64,000 nt of DNA from Bdellovibrio sp047344985 (GCF_047344985.1 NZ_CP178861.1:930001-994000); one strand, 5' to 3'; counted from the first letter of the stretch, positions 25,448 to 34,436 are shown. The notes: a model not told the origin generated them from the letters alone. Translations and numbers: made by a program.

Positions 25448-25713
25448 TTATCGTCTTTTTGACGGAACTTATGGCGACGGTATTCTTCCAGAGTCAGGAA
25501 GCCGTAAGTCTTTTTGCGATAGATTTCGACGGCTTCTGTTTCAATATCAGTTAAAACATCATCCATAAACTCTAAGGGAATGCTTCCATTTCTCATCAAC
25601 TGAAGAGTGTAAAGGTGAACAACCTTGCGGATGAAATCCGGGGTCTTTTCCTTCATGTTGGAAGTTTCTTTAAGCTGGGTCTCTACAATTTTAATCAAAT
25701 TATCTGTATTCAT
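25444..25713 (-). CDS. Small cytoplasmic protein of unknown function
   Basis: An 89-residue charged, mostly helical protein (LIKIVETQLKETSNMKEKTP, then VHLYTLQLMRNGSIPLEFMD, ending KFRQKDDN). No signal peptide, membrane helix, zinc motif or recognised domain. The start at 25713 is the only methionine near the frame's beginning and has no strong ribosome-binding site. It is divergent from the NFACT gene and convergent with the 38-residue peptide gene. I do not recognise the family. Confidence 0.55.
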   Translation of the reverse strand: MNTDNLIKIVETQLKETSNMKEKTPDFIRKVVHLYTLQLMRNGSIPLEFMDDVLTDIETEAVEIYRKKTYGFLTLEEYRRHKFRQKDDN

Positions 25714-25794
25714 CTGTATGACTTGTCGGATTTCTTTTTTCGAACCTGAGCATCACCCATAGAAATTTGGCCTAAGGGATGTCATACTGGCGCT

Positions 25795-27057
25795 ATGAAA
25801 GCCCTCACTCAGCAAGAACTGCAGCAATTTGTGTCTTATTTCGCACCGATCTTAGATGGAGCACAGTTGCAGGACGTCTTGGTCAATGACCGAGGTCTGG
25901 CTTTGGGGTTTCGCAAAGACGTCCACTATTGGATGATCCTGGACCTTGTGCCGAACAATCCGTTGATGCTGATTTTTGAAGAGGAATGTCCATTCAAAAA
26001 AGGCCCGAAGACAAAACCGGTGAGCCTTTTTATGAACTCGCATGCCAGGAATCTTTATTTGACCTCGATGACGGTGGTAGAAGAGTTCGGTCGGGTTGTT
26101 CGTTTGATTTTAAAGAATTCGCTGATGGAATGTGAAATCGAAATCCGTCTGATTCCCAAGCAGTGCAATGTCATTGTCAAAGCTCACGGAAAACAAGTGG
26201 CTTGGGATCGTCCGCTGGAGTTAACGGCGGCACCCGTTGTGGAAAATCCTCCGCCTCCAAGAACTTTAGAAGAAATCCATGAAGAGTGGCTGAATGAACA
26301 GACGTCGGTGAAAAAACCGTCGCTCGATCCGGTCGCGCAATGGGAAAAGCAAAAGAAAAAAGATCTCGAAAAAAAGAACAAGGCCCTTTCGGAAATTCAG
26401 AAACAAATTGAAAGTGACAAGCATGATTTGTGGTATGAGGCGGGGCAGTTTTTAAAAACTCACGGAACTTTGCAAGTGCCGGAGCATTTGCGATCTTGCA
26501 TCAACTTTCAAGAATCCCTGAGTTGGAATATTGAAAACAGTTTCAGCAAAGCCAAGCAGCTTGTCGGTAAAAAAGAAGGCGCCCGAGAGCGTTTGATCGA
26601 ATTGCAGGAAGAAATCGCTCGCCTTGAAAAGTCCCGATATCAGGAAAAACCCACAAAAACAGCCCTTGTCGATCTGATGCAAAAAGCGGAAGCGCGCGGA
26701 AGAAAACTGCATTTGGACTCCGGAGCGCTGGCTTATTGTGGGAAGTCGGCTGCGGACAATCTCGCTCTTCTTCGTCAGGCGAAGGCATGGGATTATTGGC
26801 TGCATCTGCGGGACTATCCGGGGGCGCATGCGATCATTCATCGTCAAAGGGATCAGCTTATTTCCCCAGGGGAAATTCAAGAAGTCGCCGAGTGGGTGGC
26901 CAAAGAGTCTTTGTCTTCAAAATCATTGATGGTCGGGCAGAAAGTCGCAGTTGTTATCGTCGAGTGTCGATTTGTTCGCCCGATCAAGGGTGATAAGCTG
27001 GGGCGTGTGACCTATCATTCGGAAAAGACTTTGAGTTTTACCTTGCGTCATTCTTAA
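25795..27057 (+). CDS. Compact NFACT-family protein (RqcH/Rqc2-like)
   Basis: A 420-residue protein with NFACT-N (about 1-145), a Lys/Glu-rich coiled region (about 180-290) and NFACT-R (about 295-400: RGRKLHLDSGALAYCGKSAA, DNLALLRQAKAWDYWLHLRD, YPGAHAIIH). RqcH proteins bind stalled 50S-peptidyl-tRNA and add C-terminal alanine tails that mark the nascent chain for decay. Usual bacterial members are about 550-570 residues, so this one is shortened, and I cannot see the helix-hairpin-helix part. Where family members have an Asp-Arg pair needed for tRNA binding (D97-R98 in B. subtilis), this one reads FGRVVRL (G99-R100). It may bind ribosomes without tailing. Alone, before the ABC operon. Confidence 0.78.
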   Translation: MKALTQQELQQFVSYFAPILDGAQLQDVLVNDRGLALGFRKDVHYWMILDLVPNNPLMLIFEEECPFKKGPKTKPVSLFMNSHARNLYLTSMTVVEEFGRVVRLILKNSLMECEIEIRLIPKQCNVIVKAHGKQVAWDRPLELTAAPVVENPPPPRTLEEIHEEWLNEQTSVKKPSLDPVAQWEKQKKKDLEKKNKALSEIQKQIESDKHDLWYEAGQFLKTHGTLQVPEHLRSCINFQESLSWNIENSFSKAKQLVGKKEGARERLIELQEEIARLEKSRYQEKPTKTALVDLMQKAEARGRKLHLDSGALAYCGKSAADNLALLRQAKAWDYWLHLRDYPGAHAIIHRQRDQLISPGEIQEVAEWVAKESLSSKSLMVGQKVAVVIVECRFVRPIKGDKLGRVTYHSEKTLSFTLRHS

Positions 27058-27063
27058 GCTCTC

Positions 27064-27091
27064 TTGACTGACAACATCAGCGGTCTAAAAT
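27064..27091 (+). promoter_or_regulatory. Predicted sigma-70 promoter of the Gld-like ABC operon
   Basis: TTGACT (27064-27069), 16 bases, TAAAAT (27086-27091): each matches five of six consensus bases. The transcript would begin near 27098, about 22 bases before the ATG of the ATPase gene. Confidence 0.55.
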
Positions 27092-27119
27092 TTCTTCATC
27101 AACCAGATGGAGATTCACC

Positions 27120-28064
27120 ATGATTGAAGTCAGAGATCTCACCAAAGATTATGGACAAAGACGTGCTATTGATAAACTCAATTTCTCAATTTCTAAAGGC
27201 GATGTTGTCGGTTTTCTTGGTCCCAATGGAGCGGGAAAATCAACGACGATGAAAATCATCACAGGCTTCATGGCGCCAAGCCACGGTTCGGCGTCGGTTG
27301 CAGGCTTTGATGTTTTTGAAAATCCTTTGGAAGTTAAAAAGCGCATTGGTTATTTGCCAGAAACACCTCCGGTTTATGGCGACATGTATGTGCGCGATTA
27401 TCTGCGCTATGTAGCGGCGCTAAAACAGGTCCCTAACGACAAGATCGAAAAATCTGTCGATATGGCGATTGAAAAAACAAACTTAGGCGAAGTGCAAAAG
27501 CGTTTGATCCAACACCTTTCAAAAGGTTTCAAGCAGCGTGTAGGTATTGCGCAAGCGATCGTTTCAGATCCGGAAGTTTTGATTTTGGATGAACCGACGG
27601 TGGGTCTTGATCCAAAGCAAGTCGCAGAAATTCGTGATCTTATTAAAACTTTAAAGGGTCAACATACGATCATTCTTTCCACGCACATCTTGCCTGAGGT
27701 GGAAGCGACTTGTGAAAAAGTCATTATCATCAACAAAGGCCAAATCGTTGCGGAAGACAGCATCAGCAATCTTTCGACGATGGAAAAAGGGCAACGTCGC
27801 TTGCATGTACGTTTGCGTAAAGACGTGCAGGATATGAAAACGGTCTTAAGCCCGATCCAAGAAGTCACGGCGGTGAGTTTTGGTGCTTCCCATAAAGAGT
27901 GGAGCATTGACCTTTCCGGCGGGGAAGAGGTTGTCGAAAATATCTCTTCATTGCTAGTTAATAAGGGCCTGGGATTGGTGGAGCTGACTCCAGCCAAACG
28001 CGATCTTGAAGATGTCTTCTTGAAACTCACATATGGACAAGCACAAAAAGGAGGTGAAGCATGA
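27120..28064 (+). CDS. ABC transporter ATP-binding protein (GldA-like)
   Basis: A 314-residue ATPase. Walker A is GPNGAGKSTT (about residues 38-47), the signature is HLSKGFKQRVGIAQAI, Walker B is EVLILDEPTVGLDP and the switch histidine is in LSTHILPEVE. The LSKG-type signature, and the C-terminal extension of about 90 residues (RRLHVRLRKDVQD...), are typical of ATPases paired with ABC-2 exporters such as GldA. It overlaps the permease gene by 4 bp and leads an operon with a GldG-like and a DUF4340 protein. Confidence 0.9.
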   Translation: MIEVRDLTKDYGQRRAIDKLNFSISKGDVVGFLGPNGAGKSTTMKIITGFMAPSHGSASVAGFDVFENPLEVKKRIGYLPETPPVYGDMYVRDYLRYVAALKQVPNDKIEKSVDMAIEKTNLGEVQKRLIQHLSKGFKQRVGIAQAIVSDPEVLILDEPTVGLDPKQVAEIRDLIKTLKGQHTIILSTHILPEVEATCEKVIIINKGQIVAEDSISNLSTMEKGQRRLHVRLRKDVQDMKTVLSPIQEVTAVSFGASHKEWSIDLSGGEEVVENISSLLVNKGLGLVELTPAKRDLEDVFLKLTYGQAQKGGEA

Positions 28065-28834
28065 GCGGCACTCTCGTCATCTTTAAAAAAGAGCTGAAAG
28101 GTTTTTATTTAAACCCGACTTTCTGGGTGATCTGTTTTTTAGTGAGCGTGATCTTTAGCTGGGTGTATCCGATCCAGTTGAACCTGTTCTCGCAGCTTTT
28201 AATGAACTACGTCATGCAACAAGGTGTGCCTTCAAATCAGTTGAATATTCACTACGGGGTTTTCTTAAGACAGCTTTCGTATTTGAATCTGCTTTTGATT
28301 TTTGTGGTTCCGGCTTTGACGATGAAACTTTTTGCGGAAGAAAAGAAACTGCGCACGTTTGATCTTCTTTTGACGTCGCCAGTGACTTCTTTGCAGATCG
28401 TGCTGGGGAAATACTTCGCGGCTTTGGGCGCTGTTCTTGGCATTGTGGTGTTAGCACTTCTTTATCCGCTAGCGACCTCGACAATTGCAACGGTCAATTG
28501 GGCTCCGCTGTTTATCGCCTTCTTCGGAATTTTCCTGGTTGGTGGGGTTTATACGGCGATGAATCTTTTTGCATCGTCGCTCACTGAAAACAGCATCGCC
28601 GCTTATATTATTTCAGTGATGTTCAATCTTTCGATCTGGTTTATCGGAATCGGCGCAGAAGTGGTCGATGGCGAAAAGGCCCGTAAGATTTTTGAACACG
28701 TGTCTTTAAGCTCGCATCTTTCAACATTGGTGGAAGGGACTTTGCGCACGAACGGATTGATTTTCTTTTTCAGTGTGATTGTTTTGTTCTGCTTCCTTTG
28801 TGAACGTGTTGTTGAATCATCCCGTTGGAGATAA
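28061..28834 (+). CDS. ABC-2 type permease (GldF-like)
   Basis: A 257-residue inner-membrane protein with six predicted helices: about residues 18-36 (FWVICFLVSVIFSWVYP), 68-86, 106-128, 138-160, 168-190 and 230-248. An amphipathic N-terminus (LVIFKKELKGFYLNPTFW) and the segment FAEEKKLRTFDLLLTSPVTS are usual for ABC-2 permeases such as GldF and NosY. It overlaps the ATPase gene by 4 bp and is followed at once by the GldG-like gene. Together they make a heteromeric exporter whose cargo is unknown. Confidence 0.88.
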   Translation: MSGTLVIFKKELKGFYLNPTFWVICFLVSVIFSWVYPIQLNLFSQLLMNYVMQQGVPSNQLNIHYGVFLRQLSYLNLLLIFVVPALTMKLFAEEKKLRTFDLLLTSPVTSLQIVLGKYFAALGAVLGIVVLALLYPLATSTIATVNWAPLFIAFFGIFLVGGVYTAMNLFASSLTENSIAAYIISVMFNLSIWFIGIGAEVVDGEKARKIFEHVSLSSHLSTLVEGTLRTNGLIFFFSVIVLFCFLCERVVESSRWR

Positions 28835-28836
28835 GT

Positions 28837-30375
28837 ATGAGTAAGTTAGGTAAAATTTCATTTCTCTTTGCCGGTATTTCACTTGTGTCTATGTCCATCA
28901 CTCGTTACCTCTTAGGTGAATGGGTGCCGTTTTGTTGGGTGGCTTTGGCACTCGCTGTGTTTTTCTTAGGCCTGGGCCTTGCGAAAGACCGCGCTTTCTT
29001 TAAAGAGTTCTTTACGATGAAGACAACCAAAGAAGGCATGAGCATGGGGGTTTTAATTCTGCTTATGCTCGCAGTTCTTATCATCGTGAATTATTTGGGA
29101 GTGAAACACTATAAAACGTGGGACTTCTCAACAGCGCAATCAAACACTTTGTCGGATCAATCCGTGAAACTTGTAAAAGGTTTGGATTCAGATCTCAAAG
29201 TTCTTTTCTTCTATAAAAAAGGTGTGGAAGGAAATGAAGAAAATCGCCGCCTTTTCCGCGAGCTGATTAAAAAATACCAAGATCAAAGCCCGAAAGTGCA
29301 ATTGGACTTTGTTGAAGTCAATGAACGCCCGGATCTTGCCAAAGAATATGGCGTGGACAAAGGCAGTGGTGTCGTGTTCTTGGACTACAAAGGCCGTCGC
29401 AACCGTATTGAAAGAATTGATGAGCAGGAATTCACAAGTGCTCTTGTGAAAGTCACTCGCGAACAAACGAAGACGATTTACTTCACAGTCGGTCACGGCG
29501 AAAAGGATCTTAAGGATAACCGCGAAGGCTTGGGACTTGGCTCTTTAAAGCTGATGCTAGAGAACAACCGTTACACGGTGAAAGAACTTCCACTTATTCA
29601 AAATGCAAAAATCCCAGAAGACGCTGATGTGATCATTGTCGCAGGCCCTGTTCAAGGCTTCCAAGATTTTGAAATCGCCGCCTTAGAAAATTATTTGAAA
29701 AACGGCGGAAGTCTTTTCTTGGCGGTGGAGTCACAAAACACCGCGGGCCTTGAAAAATTGGTTGGTAAGCTTGGCGTTCAGTTTGAAAACAACTACGTTT
29801 TGAATGTCGTGGACACTGTGATGGGCCGTGGAATCAACCAAGGTCCGACAATGGGTGCAGTGTTCTCTGAATCTAACAAGATCACAAAAGCTTTTGGTCG
29901 CAGTGAAGTGACTTTGTTCCGCTTCCCGCAAGGACTTAAGAAGGCCAACGTACCTCAAGGAATCGTGGTGGATGAGATTGTTAAAACAACTCCGAACGCG
30001 GTTGCGAGCAACAGCTTGCAAATCCGTGGTGAAGGTGTGGAGGCGACTTACACTTTGGTGGACGAAGTGACAGGGCGCTGGCCAGGCAGCGACGAAAAAG
30101 CCAAACCTTTTTCTGTGATCATTGCGGGCGACGTTGATTTTATGACAAATCAAATGCTTTACCAAAATCTCAACAGGGATTTGGTTCTCAACTCGGTGGC
30201 AGCACTCGCAAAAGAGGAAAGCTTAATCAGCATTACTCCGAAAGAGCCGCAAGCGACGAAAATGCTTATGACAGAAACCAAGTTTGCGGTTTTCTTGTTT
30301 GCTTTCATCATTCCTCTTCCTATTCTGCTTTTAGGAACTAGCATTGGTCTTTGGTTAAGAAGGAGAAATGCCTAA
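28837..30375 (+). CDS. GldG-family ABC transporter auxiliary protein
   Basis: A 512-residue protein: N-terminal membrane helices (about 10-50 and 68-85, MGVLILLMLAVLIIVNYLG), a large periplasmic part with the GldG/IFT52-type fold (SDLKVLFFYKKGVEGNEENR, YFTVGHGEKDLK, VIIVAGPVQGFQDFEIAALE) and a C-terminal helix (about 485-505) with RRRNA at the end. GldG-type proteins sit with GldA and GldF in gliding and other ABC systems of Bacteroidota and Proteobacteria. The ATG at 28837 has GGAGATAAGT before it. Its stop overlaps the next start (TAATG). Confidence 0.85.
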   Translation: MSKLGKISFLFAGISLVSMSITRYLLGEWVPFCWVALALAVFFLGLGLAKDRAFFKEFFTMKTTKEGMSMGVLILLMLAVLIIVNYLGVKHYKTWDFSTAQSNTLSDQSVKLVKGLDSDLKVLFFYKKGVEGNEENRRLFRELIKKYQDQSPKVQLDFVEVNERPDLAKEYGVDKGSGVVFLDYKGRRNRIERIDEQEFTSALVKVTREQTKTIYFTVGHGEKDLKDNREGLGLGSLKLMLENNRYTVKELPLIQNAKIPEDADVIIVAGPVQGFQDFEIAALENYLKNGGSLFLAVESQNTAGLEKLVGKLGVQFENNYVLNVVDTVMGRGINQGPTMGAVFSESNKITKAFGRSEVTLFRFPQGLKKANVPQGIVVDEIVKTTPNAVASNSLQIRGEGVEATYTLVDEVTGRWPGSDEKAKPFSVIIAGDVDFMTNQMLYQNLNRDLVLNSVAALAKEESLISITPKEPQATKMLMTETKFAVFLFAFIIPLPILLLGTSIGLWLRRRNA

Positions 30376-31376
30376 TGAAACTCAAAGGACGGACGATTCT
30401 TGTCTTGTGTTTGCTTCTTTTTGGCGGTTACGCCCTTTATGACTTTCAACAGGATAAGAAAAAAGAAGAAATCAACATGGAAGAAGTTCGTCTTTTGACG
30501 GTGAACTTTGAGCAGATCAATTTCGTCGAGGTACAAAAGGACGACAGCAAAATTATCCTTGAGCGCTCCGTGGATGGCTGGAGCTTGACGTCGCCGATCA
30601 AAGATTTGGCGGATAATTCTGCAGTGGATGATTTTATCAAAAACACCGTTCCTGAAAGAGTGATTGAAGTCGCTAAAGAAGGAGAAGGCATTGATTGGTC
30701 CATGTATGGACTTGATAAGCCTCTGGGCACCATCACCTTTAAAACCACAGCGGGCACACAAAATGTTTTTGAAATCTCTACCAAACGTAACTTCGAAGAG
30801 AACGTTTTTGCCAGAAGAGATAAAGAAAACAAAGTTCTTGTGATCAACTCTGTATGGCAGACAAGAGCGAATAAAACGGTTTTAGATTTTAGAGACCGTC
30901 GTTTCTTGCGCAATAAAATTGCGAGTGTTGATGAAATCAAACTTAAAAACGAAAAAGGTTTGCTCGATCTTAAGCGTGTTGATGGTCAGTGGACCGTCCC
31001 TTCCAAAAAAGATTTGAAATTAGATCAAAACAAAGTGCGCGAGCTTTTAACAACTATCGCGGATGCACGGGCTTCCGAAATTCGCGAGGGCAATACAAAA
31101 GCGACAGGGCTTAAAAACCTTTTCACTTTAGACTTGGTTTTGGCCGACAAAAAGTGGAAGGCTGAAGTGGGGCAGGCAAAAGATTTGATGATCTTTGCCA
31201 ATGTCTCTGAACCTAATTTCCAACTGAGAATGGAAGCGGGGGCTTTAGATAAATTGATCAAAATGACGGTGGAAGATTTAAAAGAACAGCCACCTAAAAA
31301 AGAAGAAGATAAAAGTAAATCCGAAGACAAGCAGGCTTTGATGGCCAGCCCGAAAAATCAGAAAGATAAAAAATAA
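30375..31376 (+). CDS. DUF4340 domain protein, ABC operon partner
   Basis: A 333-residue protein: one N-terminal membrane helix (ILVLCLLLFGGYALYDF, residues 7-23), then a periplasmic region with repeated strand-turn units typical of DUF4340 (QINFVEVQKDDSKIILER, DGWSLTSPI, RFLRNKIASVDEIKLKN) and a Lys/Glu-rich C-terminal tail. DUF4340 proteins often follow GldG-like genes, and here the start overlaps the GldG stop by one base. The tail (KKEEDKSKSEDK) is probably disordered. Function in the exporter complex is not established. Confidence 0.82.
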   Translation: MKLKGRTILVLCLLLFGGYALYDFQQDKKKEEINMEEVRLLTVNFEQINFVEVQKDDSKIILERSVDGWSLTSPIKDLADNSAVDDFIKNTVPERVIEVAKEGEGIDWSMYGLDKPLGTITFKTTAGTQNVFEISTKRNFEENVFARRDKENKVLVINSVWQTRANKTVLDFRDRRFLRNKIASVDEIKLKNEKGLLDLKRVDGQWTVPSKKDLKLDQNKVRELLTTIADARASEIREGNTKATGLKNLFTLDLVLADKKWKAEVGQAKDLMIFANVSEPNFQLRMEAGALDKLIKMTVEDLKEQPPKKEEDKSKSEDKQALMASPKNQKDKK

Positions 31377-32368
31377 TGCAAAAGATTGTAGTCAAATCAC
31401 CAACACGCGTGGATCTTGCTGGAGGCACTCTTGATCTATGGCCTCTTTATTTGTTCATCAATGGTGCCTCCACGGTGAATGTGGCGATTGATATTTATAC
31501 GACGGCAGAAATCACGCCTCACGATGATTCCACGATTGTTTTGGAATCTGCGGATTTGAAACTTAAAAAAGCCTACACAAACTTAGTCGATGCTTTGTCT
31601 GATACGGATCCAAAAATGATTTTGTTGCAAACGCAGCTGCGCTACTGGATGCCGCAAAAAGGATTCACTTTGAAAACATCCTCTGACAGCCCGGTCGGCG
31701 GGGGGCTTGGCGGCAGCTCCAGTCTCACGATCAGTTTGATGAAAGCATTCTCACAGTTCTGTGGACGTCCGTTTAAAGATGTTCATCACATGGTGCAGGT
31801 GGCTCACAATATTGAAGCCGAGATTTTAAATACGCCAACAGGAACGCAAGATTATTACCCAGCGGCATCGGGTGGTTTGAATGTTCTTCGTTACGGTTAT
31901 GACGGCATTCAACAAGACGTACTGAAAGTTTCAGGGACACCGATCGCTGAAAAGTTTATGTTGGTCTATACTGGTAAAGCTCATCACTCGGGTCTTAACA
32001 ACTTCGAAGTGATGAAAGATTCCGTTATCAAGGACGCGACCACTTTGAAAGCTCTTCGTGACCTCAAGGTGATTGCCATTGAAACGGAGCACGCCGTGCG
32101 ATCAGGCAACTGGAAAGAACTTGGCACACTTTTTAAACGTGAATTCGAAGCCCGTGTTCGTCTAGCTCCCGAGTTTTCAAGTCCTGAGATTTACAAGCTT
32201 GCGGAAGTCTCTTTGCAGAATGGGGCTGAGGCTGTTAAAATTTGTGGAGCTGGAGGCGGTGGGTGTGTTTTGGTCTGGTGTCCTCCTGATAAACGTGAGG
32301 GAGTGGCAAACGCATGCCAAAAAGCCGGCTTTCAGGTGATGGACGCAAAACCCGTCGATCCGCTGTAA
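31376..32368 (+). CDS. GHMP-family sugar kinase
   Basis: A 330-residue GHMP kinase. The N-terminus KSPTRVDLAGGTLDLWPLYL is the substrate-binding strand, SPVGGGLGGSSSLTISLMKAF (about residues 104-124) is the ATP-binding loop and AVKICGAGGGGCVLVW near 286-301 is the third motif. The overall wording is closest to D-glycero-D-manno-heptose 7-phosphate kinases and galactokinase-like proteins used for LPS or nucleotide-sugar synthesis. The exact sugar cannot be told. It starts on the last base of the DUF4340 stop, so it is in the same operon as the ABC exporter, which fits export of a glycan or envelope component (inference). Confidence 0.82.
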   Translation: MQKIVVKSPTRVDLAGGTLDLWPLYLFINGASTVNVAIDIYTTAEITPHDDSTIVLESADLKLKKAYTNLVDALSDTDPKMILLQTQLRYWMPQKGFTLKTSSDSPVGGGLGGSSSLTISLMKAFSQFCGRPFKDVHHMVQVAHNIEAEILNTPTGTQDYYPAASGGLNVLRYGYDGIQQDVLKVSGTPIAEKFMLVYTGKAHHSGLNNFEVMKDSVIKDATTLKALRDLKVIAIETEHAVRSGNWKELGTLFKREFEARVRLAPEFSSPEIYKLAEVSLQNGAEAVKICGAGGGGCVLVWCPPDKREGVANACQKAGFQVMDAKPVDPL

Positions 32369-33249
32369 AGAAAACGACGAAGAAATCCGCTGTTTCAAAA
32401 AAGACAGCGGAGGAGTCGTCGCATGCCGGAGCCGTTCACAGATTTATCGGAATTTCTTTAGGCGGCGGAAAAACAGATAAAGCCTGTGTCGCCGTTCTTG
32501 AATACTATCCCAAACATAAAAAAGTCTTCTTGTCGCGTCTGGTGGAAAAAATCAAGAGCGACGAAGTTCATTCCGCTGATTTTAAAATTCACGAAATCAT
32601 CGATCAGTACGAAGACATCGATACTATCGCGTTCGATGTGCCCTTCCGTCTGCCGTATTGCTTAGAGTGCACGCGCACGTGTCCCGGCATTGAAGGGTGT
32701 CCCGAACCCCATGTTCGTTGGATGTGGGAATACACGCGCAAACTTCATAAAAAGAAAAAGCCCCGCAAACTTTTTACACCTTACACACAACGCTGTGTAG
32801 AGATGTATTTATCTACGGAGCTTGAAGAGCCCTTTATTTTACAACACGCCATGGGTGCCAACACCGCTCCGCTTTTAGCCCGAGCGATGTTTATCAAACG
32901 CCGTCTTAGCACACCTTGCATTGAGGTCTTTCCAAAACTTTCCGTCTGGCGTGTGGGAAGATCCCTCAATGTGATGAAAAGCCATTTGCGTTTTCATAAA
33001 CACTCCATTGGAGGCGATGAAAGTCGCCGCGAAATTCTGCAAGCACTCAGCACGCACAATGTGGCTTTCGTTTACGATCAAGATGTAAAACTCATGATTG
33101 AAAACAGCCACGCCTTTGAAGCGTTTATCTGTGCGCTCACAGCGTTCTTGCAATACAAAGGTCAAACCGAACCTCGCCCTGAAGGATTTCCTAAGATGGA
33201 AGATTGGGTGGAGTTCCCCAAAATTTCCATCAAGTGGGAAAGCATTTAG
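32314..33249 (+). CDS. DUF429-like protein (predicted RNase H-fold)
   Basis: A 311-residue protein. After a very basic leader (RKTRRSAVKKTTKKSAVSKK) the core begins FIGISLGGGKTDKACVAVLE, an RNase-H-like first strand, followed by TIAFDVPFRLPYCLECTRTC, four cysteines in C-x2-C-x3-C-x4-C spacing, and PCIEVFPKLSVWRVG. These features fit DUF429, a predicted nuclease-fold family. The cysteines may bind a metal. It overlaps the kinase gene by 55 bp in another frame, an unusually long overlap. If the start is later, the basic leader would be lost. Function unknown. Confidence 0.62.
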   Translation: MPKSRLSGDGRKTRRSAVKKTTKKSAVSKKTAEESSHAGAVHRFIGISLGGGKTDKACVAVLEYYPKHKKVFLSRLVEKIKSDEVHSADFKIHEIIDQYEDIDTIAFDVPFRLPYCLECTRTCPGIEGCPEPHVRWMWEYTRKLHKKKKPRKLFTPYTQRCVEMYLSTELEEPFILQHAMGANTAPLLARAMFIKRRLSTPCIEVFPKLSVWRVGRSLNVMKSHLRFHKHSIGGDESRREILQALSTHNVAFVYDQDVKLMIENSHAFEAFICALTAFLQYKGQTEPRPEGFPKMEDWVEFPKISIKWESI

Positions 33250-33671
33250 GCTTTCATGCGGCTAAGCAGTCGGCTCCAGGCTTCTTTGTCTTTGGGTTCG
33301 GCCCAATTTCTTCCGACTTTTAAAACGTCAGGATCTTGTTCGCTGAATCCCAAAGATTTCAAATAATCTTCGTCGGCGACAAAGAAATCTTTTTGATAGG
33401 GAACGAGGACGCCGTTTGTTTTATCGCGAAAGGCGCAAGCTTCTTCGTAGGATTTAAACCATGGCAAAGTCTGTGGTCCCGTTCCTCCGTGGTTGAGGAG
33501 GACGTCGTTGACTTCCAATGTGTGTTTGAGGTCGCGCCAGTTTTCAAAGCCACTGAGTTGGGCAATTTTATTAAGCGCTTCTTTGAGTTGGATTTCTTCG
33601 CCGTTTTTTGCTTTGGTTTTCTGTAGCAGTTTGGCGCGAGTCTTGAGAGACTCGATTCTTGATTTGGTCAT
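33246..33671 (-). CDS. Small cytoplasmic protein of unknown function
   Basis: A 141-residue protein. The first part (SRIESLKTRAKLLQKTKAKN, then LKEALNKIAQLSGFENWRDL) is a helical module I have seen at the N-terminus of various small proteins with a glyoxalase-like or unknown C-terminal region. The second part (YEEACAFRDKTNGVLVPYQK, DFFVADEDYLKSLGF) is a small alpha/beta unit. No signal peptide or catalytic motif. It is convergent with the DUF429 gene, with overlapping stops. Role not inferred. Confidence 0.55.
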   Translation of the reverse strand: MTKSRIESLKTRAKLLQKTKAKNGEEIQLKEALNKIAQLSGFENWRDLKHTLEVNDVLLNHGGTGPQTLPWFKSYEEACAFRDKTNGVLVPYQKDFFVADEDYLKSLGFSEQDPDVLKVGRNWAEPKDKEAWSRLLSRMKA

Positions 33672-33947
33672 AGAACACCCTTATTTGTTCGACCGTCTAC
33701 CGCAGGAAAGTCTAAGAGTATTATTTGTATGTCTTGAAGTTCGAAGTGAGATTCTCTTTGGCGGTCAAGGCGGCTTCGAGCAACCTTGAAACATAAGATC
33801 TCACGGATGTTGCATTTTGTCAACAGGTCTAGTTTAGAACACGAAGAGGTCTGACCATTTGCCGCACAATATATTTTTGTTTGCCTCCTGTTCCGAGACA
33901 CTCCACAATTTTTTAAATAACAAACCAAATCACACACGGAGGTTTTT

Positions 33948-34436
33948 GTGAAATTGGCTAAATTGGTAGTAGTAGCATTGTTGGTATCTGGTGTAGCTCA
34001 CGCTCAAAAGAAAGGTCTTTTGGCACAAGCTTCTGGACAAGGTTATGCATCTGCAGGTTGCGGATTGGGTTCTATCGTTATGGGTGCTGACGGCAACCAA
34101 GTTCTTGCAGCAACTACAAACGGTACTTCTGGTAACCAAACTTTCGGTATCTCTACTGGTACATTGAACTGCCAACAAGATGGCATCTTCAAATCTGGTA
34201 AAGAAGTTCCAGCATTCATCGAAGTGAACAAAGTGGCTTTGGCTAACGACGCTGCTCGTGGACAAGGTGAAACTTTGGCGGGTCTTGCTAACTTGATGGG
34301 TTGTGATTCTAAAGTTATGGGTGCAACTTTGAAAAAGAACTACAACAAAATCTTTGTTGAAACAAACATGCAACCAGCAGCTATCGAAGCTAACATCAAC
34401 CAAGTTGTTGCTGTTAACAACGTTTGCGGTGCTTAG
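33948..34436 (+). CDS. DUF3015-family exported protein
   Basis: A 162-residue exported protein with GTG start and a strong GGAGG ribosome-binding site. Signal peptide to about residue 19 (VSGVAHAQ). The mature protein carries the family features: SAGCGLGSIVMGAD, QVLAATTNGTSGNQTFGISTGT, LNCQQ and the final NNVCGA, with four cysteines that may form two disulfides. Its codon usage looks optimised (uniform GTT, GCT, AAC), which suggests high expression. It stands alone with its own terminator. The 276 bases before it (33672-33947) contain no feature I can support. DUF3015 has no known function. Confidence 0.85.
   Translation: MKLAKLVVVALLVSGVAHAQKKGLLAQASGQGYASAGCGLGSIVMGADGNQVLAATTNGTSGNQTFGISTGTLNCQQDGIFKSGKEVPAFIEVNKVALANDAARGQGETLAGLANLMGCDSKVMGATLKKNYNKIFVETNMQPAAIEANINQVVAVNNVCGA

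Noticed and set aside
33672..33947. 276-base intergenic region before the DUF3015 gene as a possible small RNA or gene
   Set aside because: No good frame with a ribosome-binding site, no clear promoter-terminator pair and no tRNA-like fold was found by eye.
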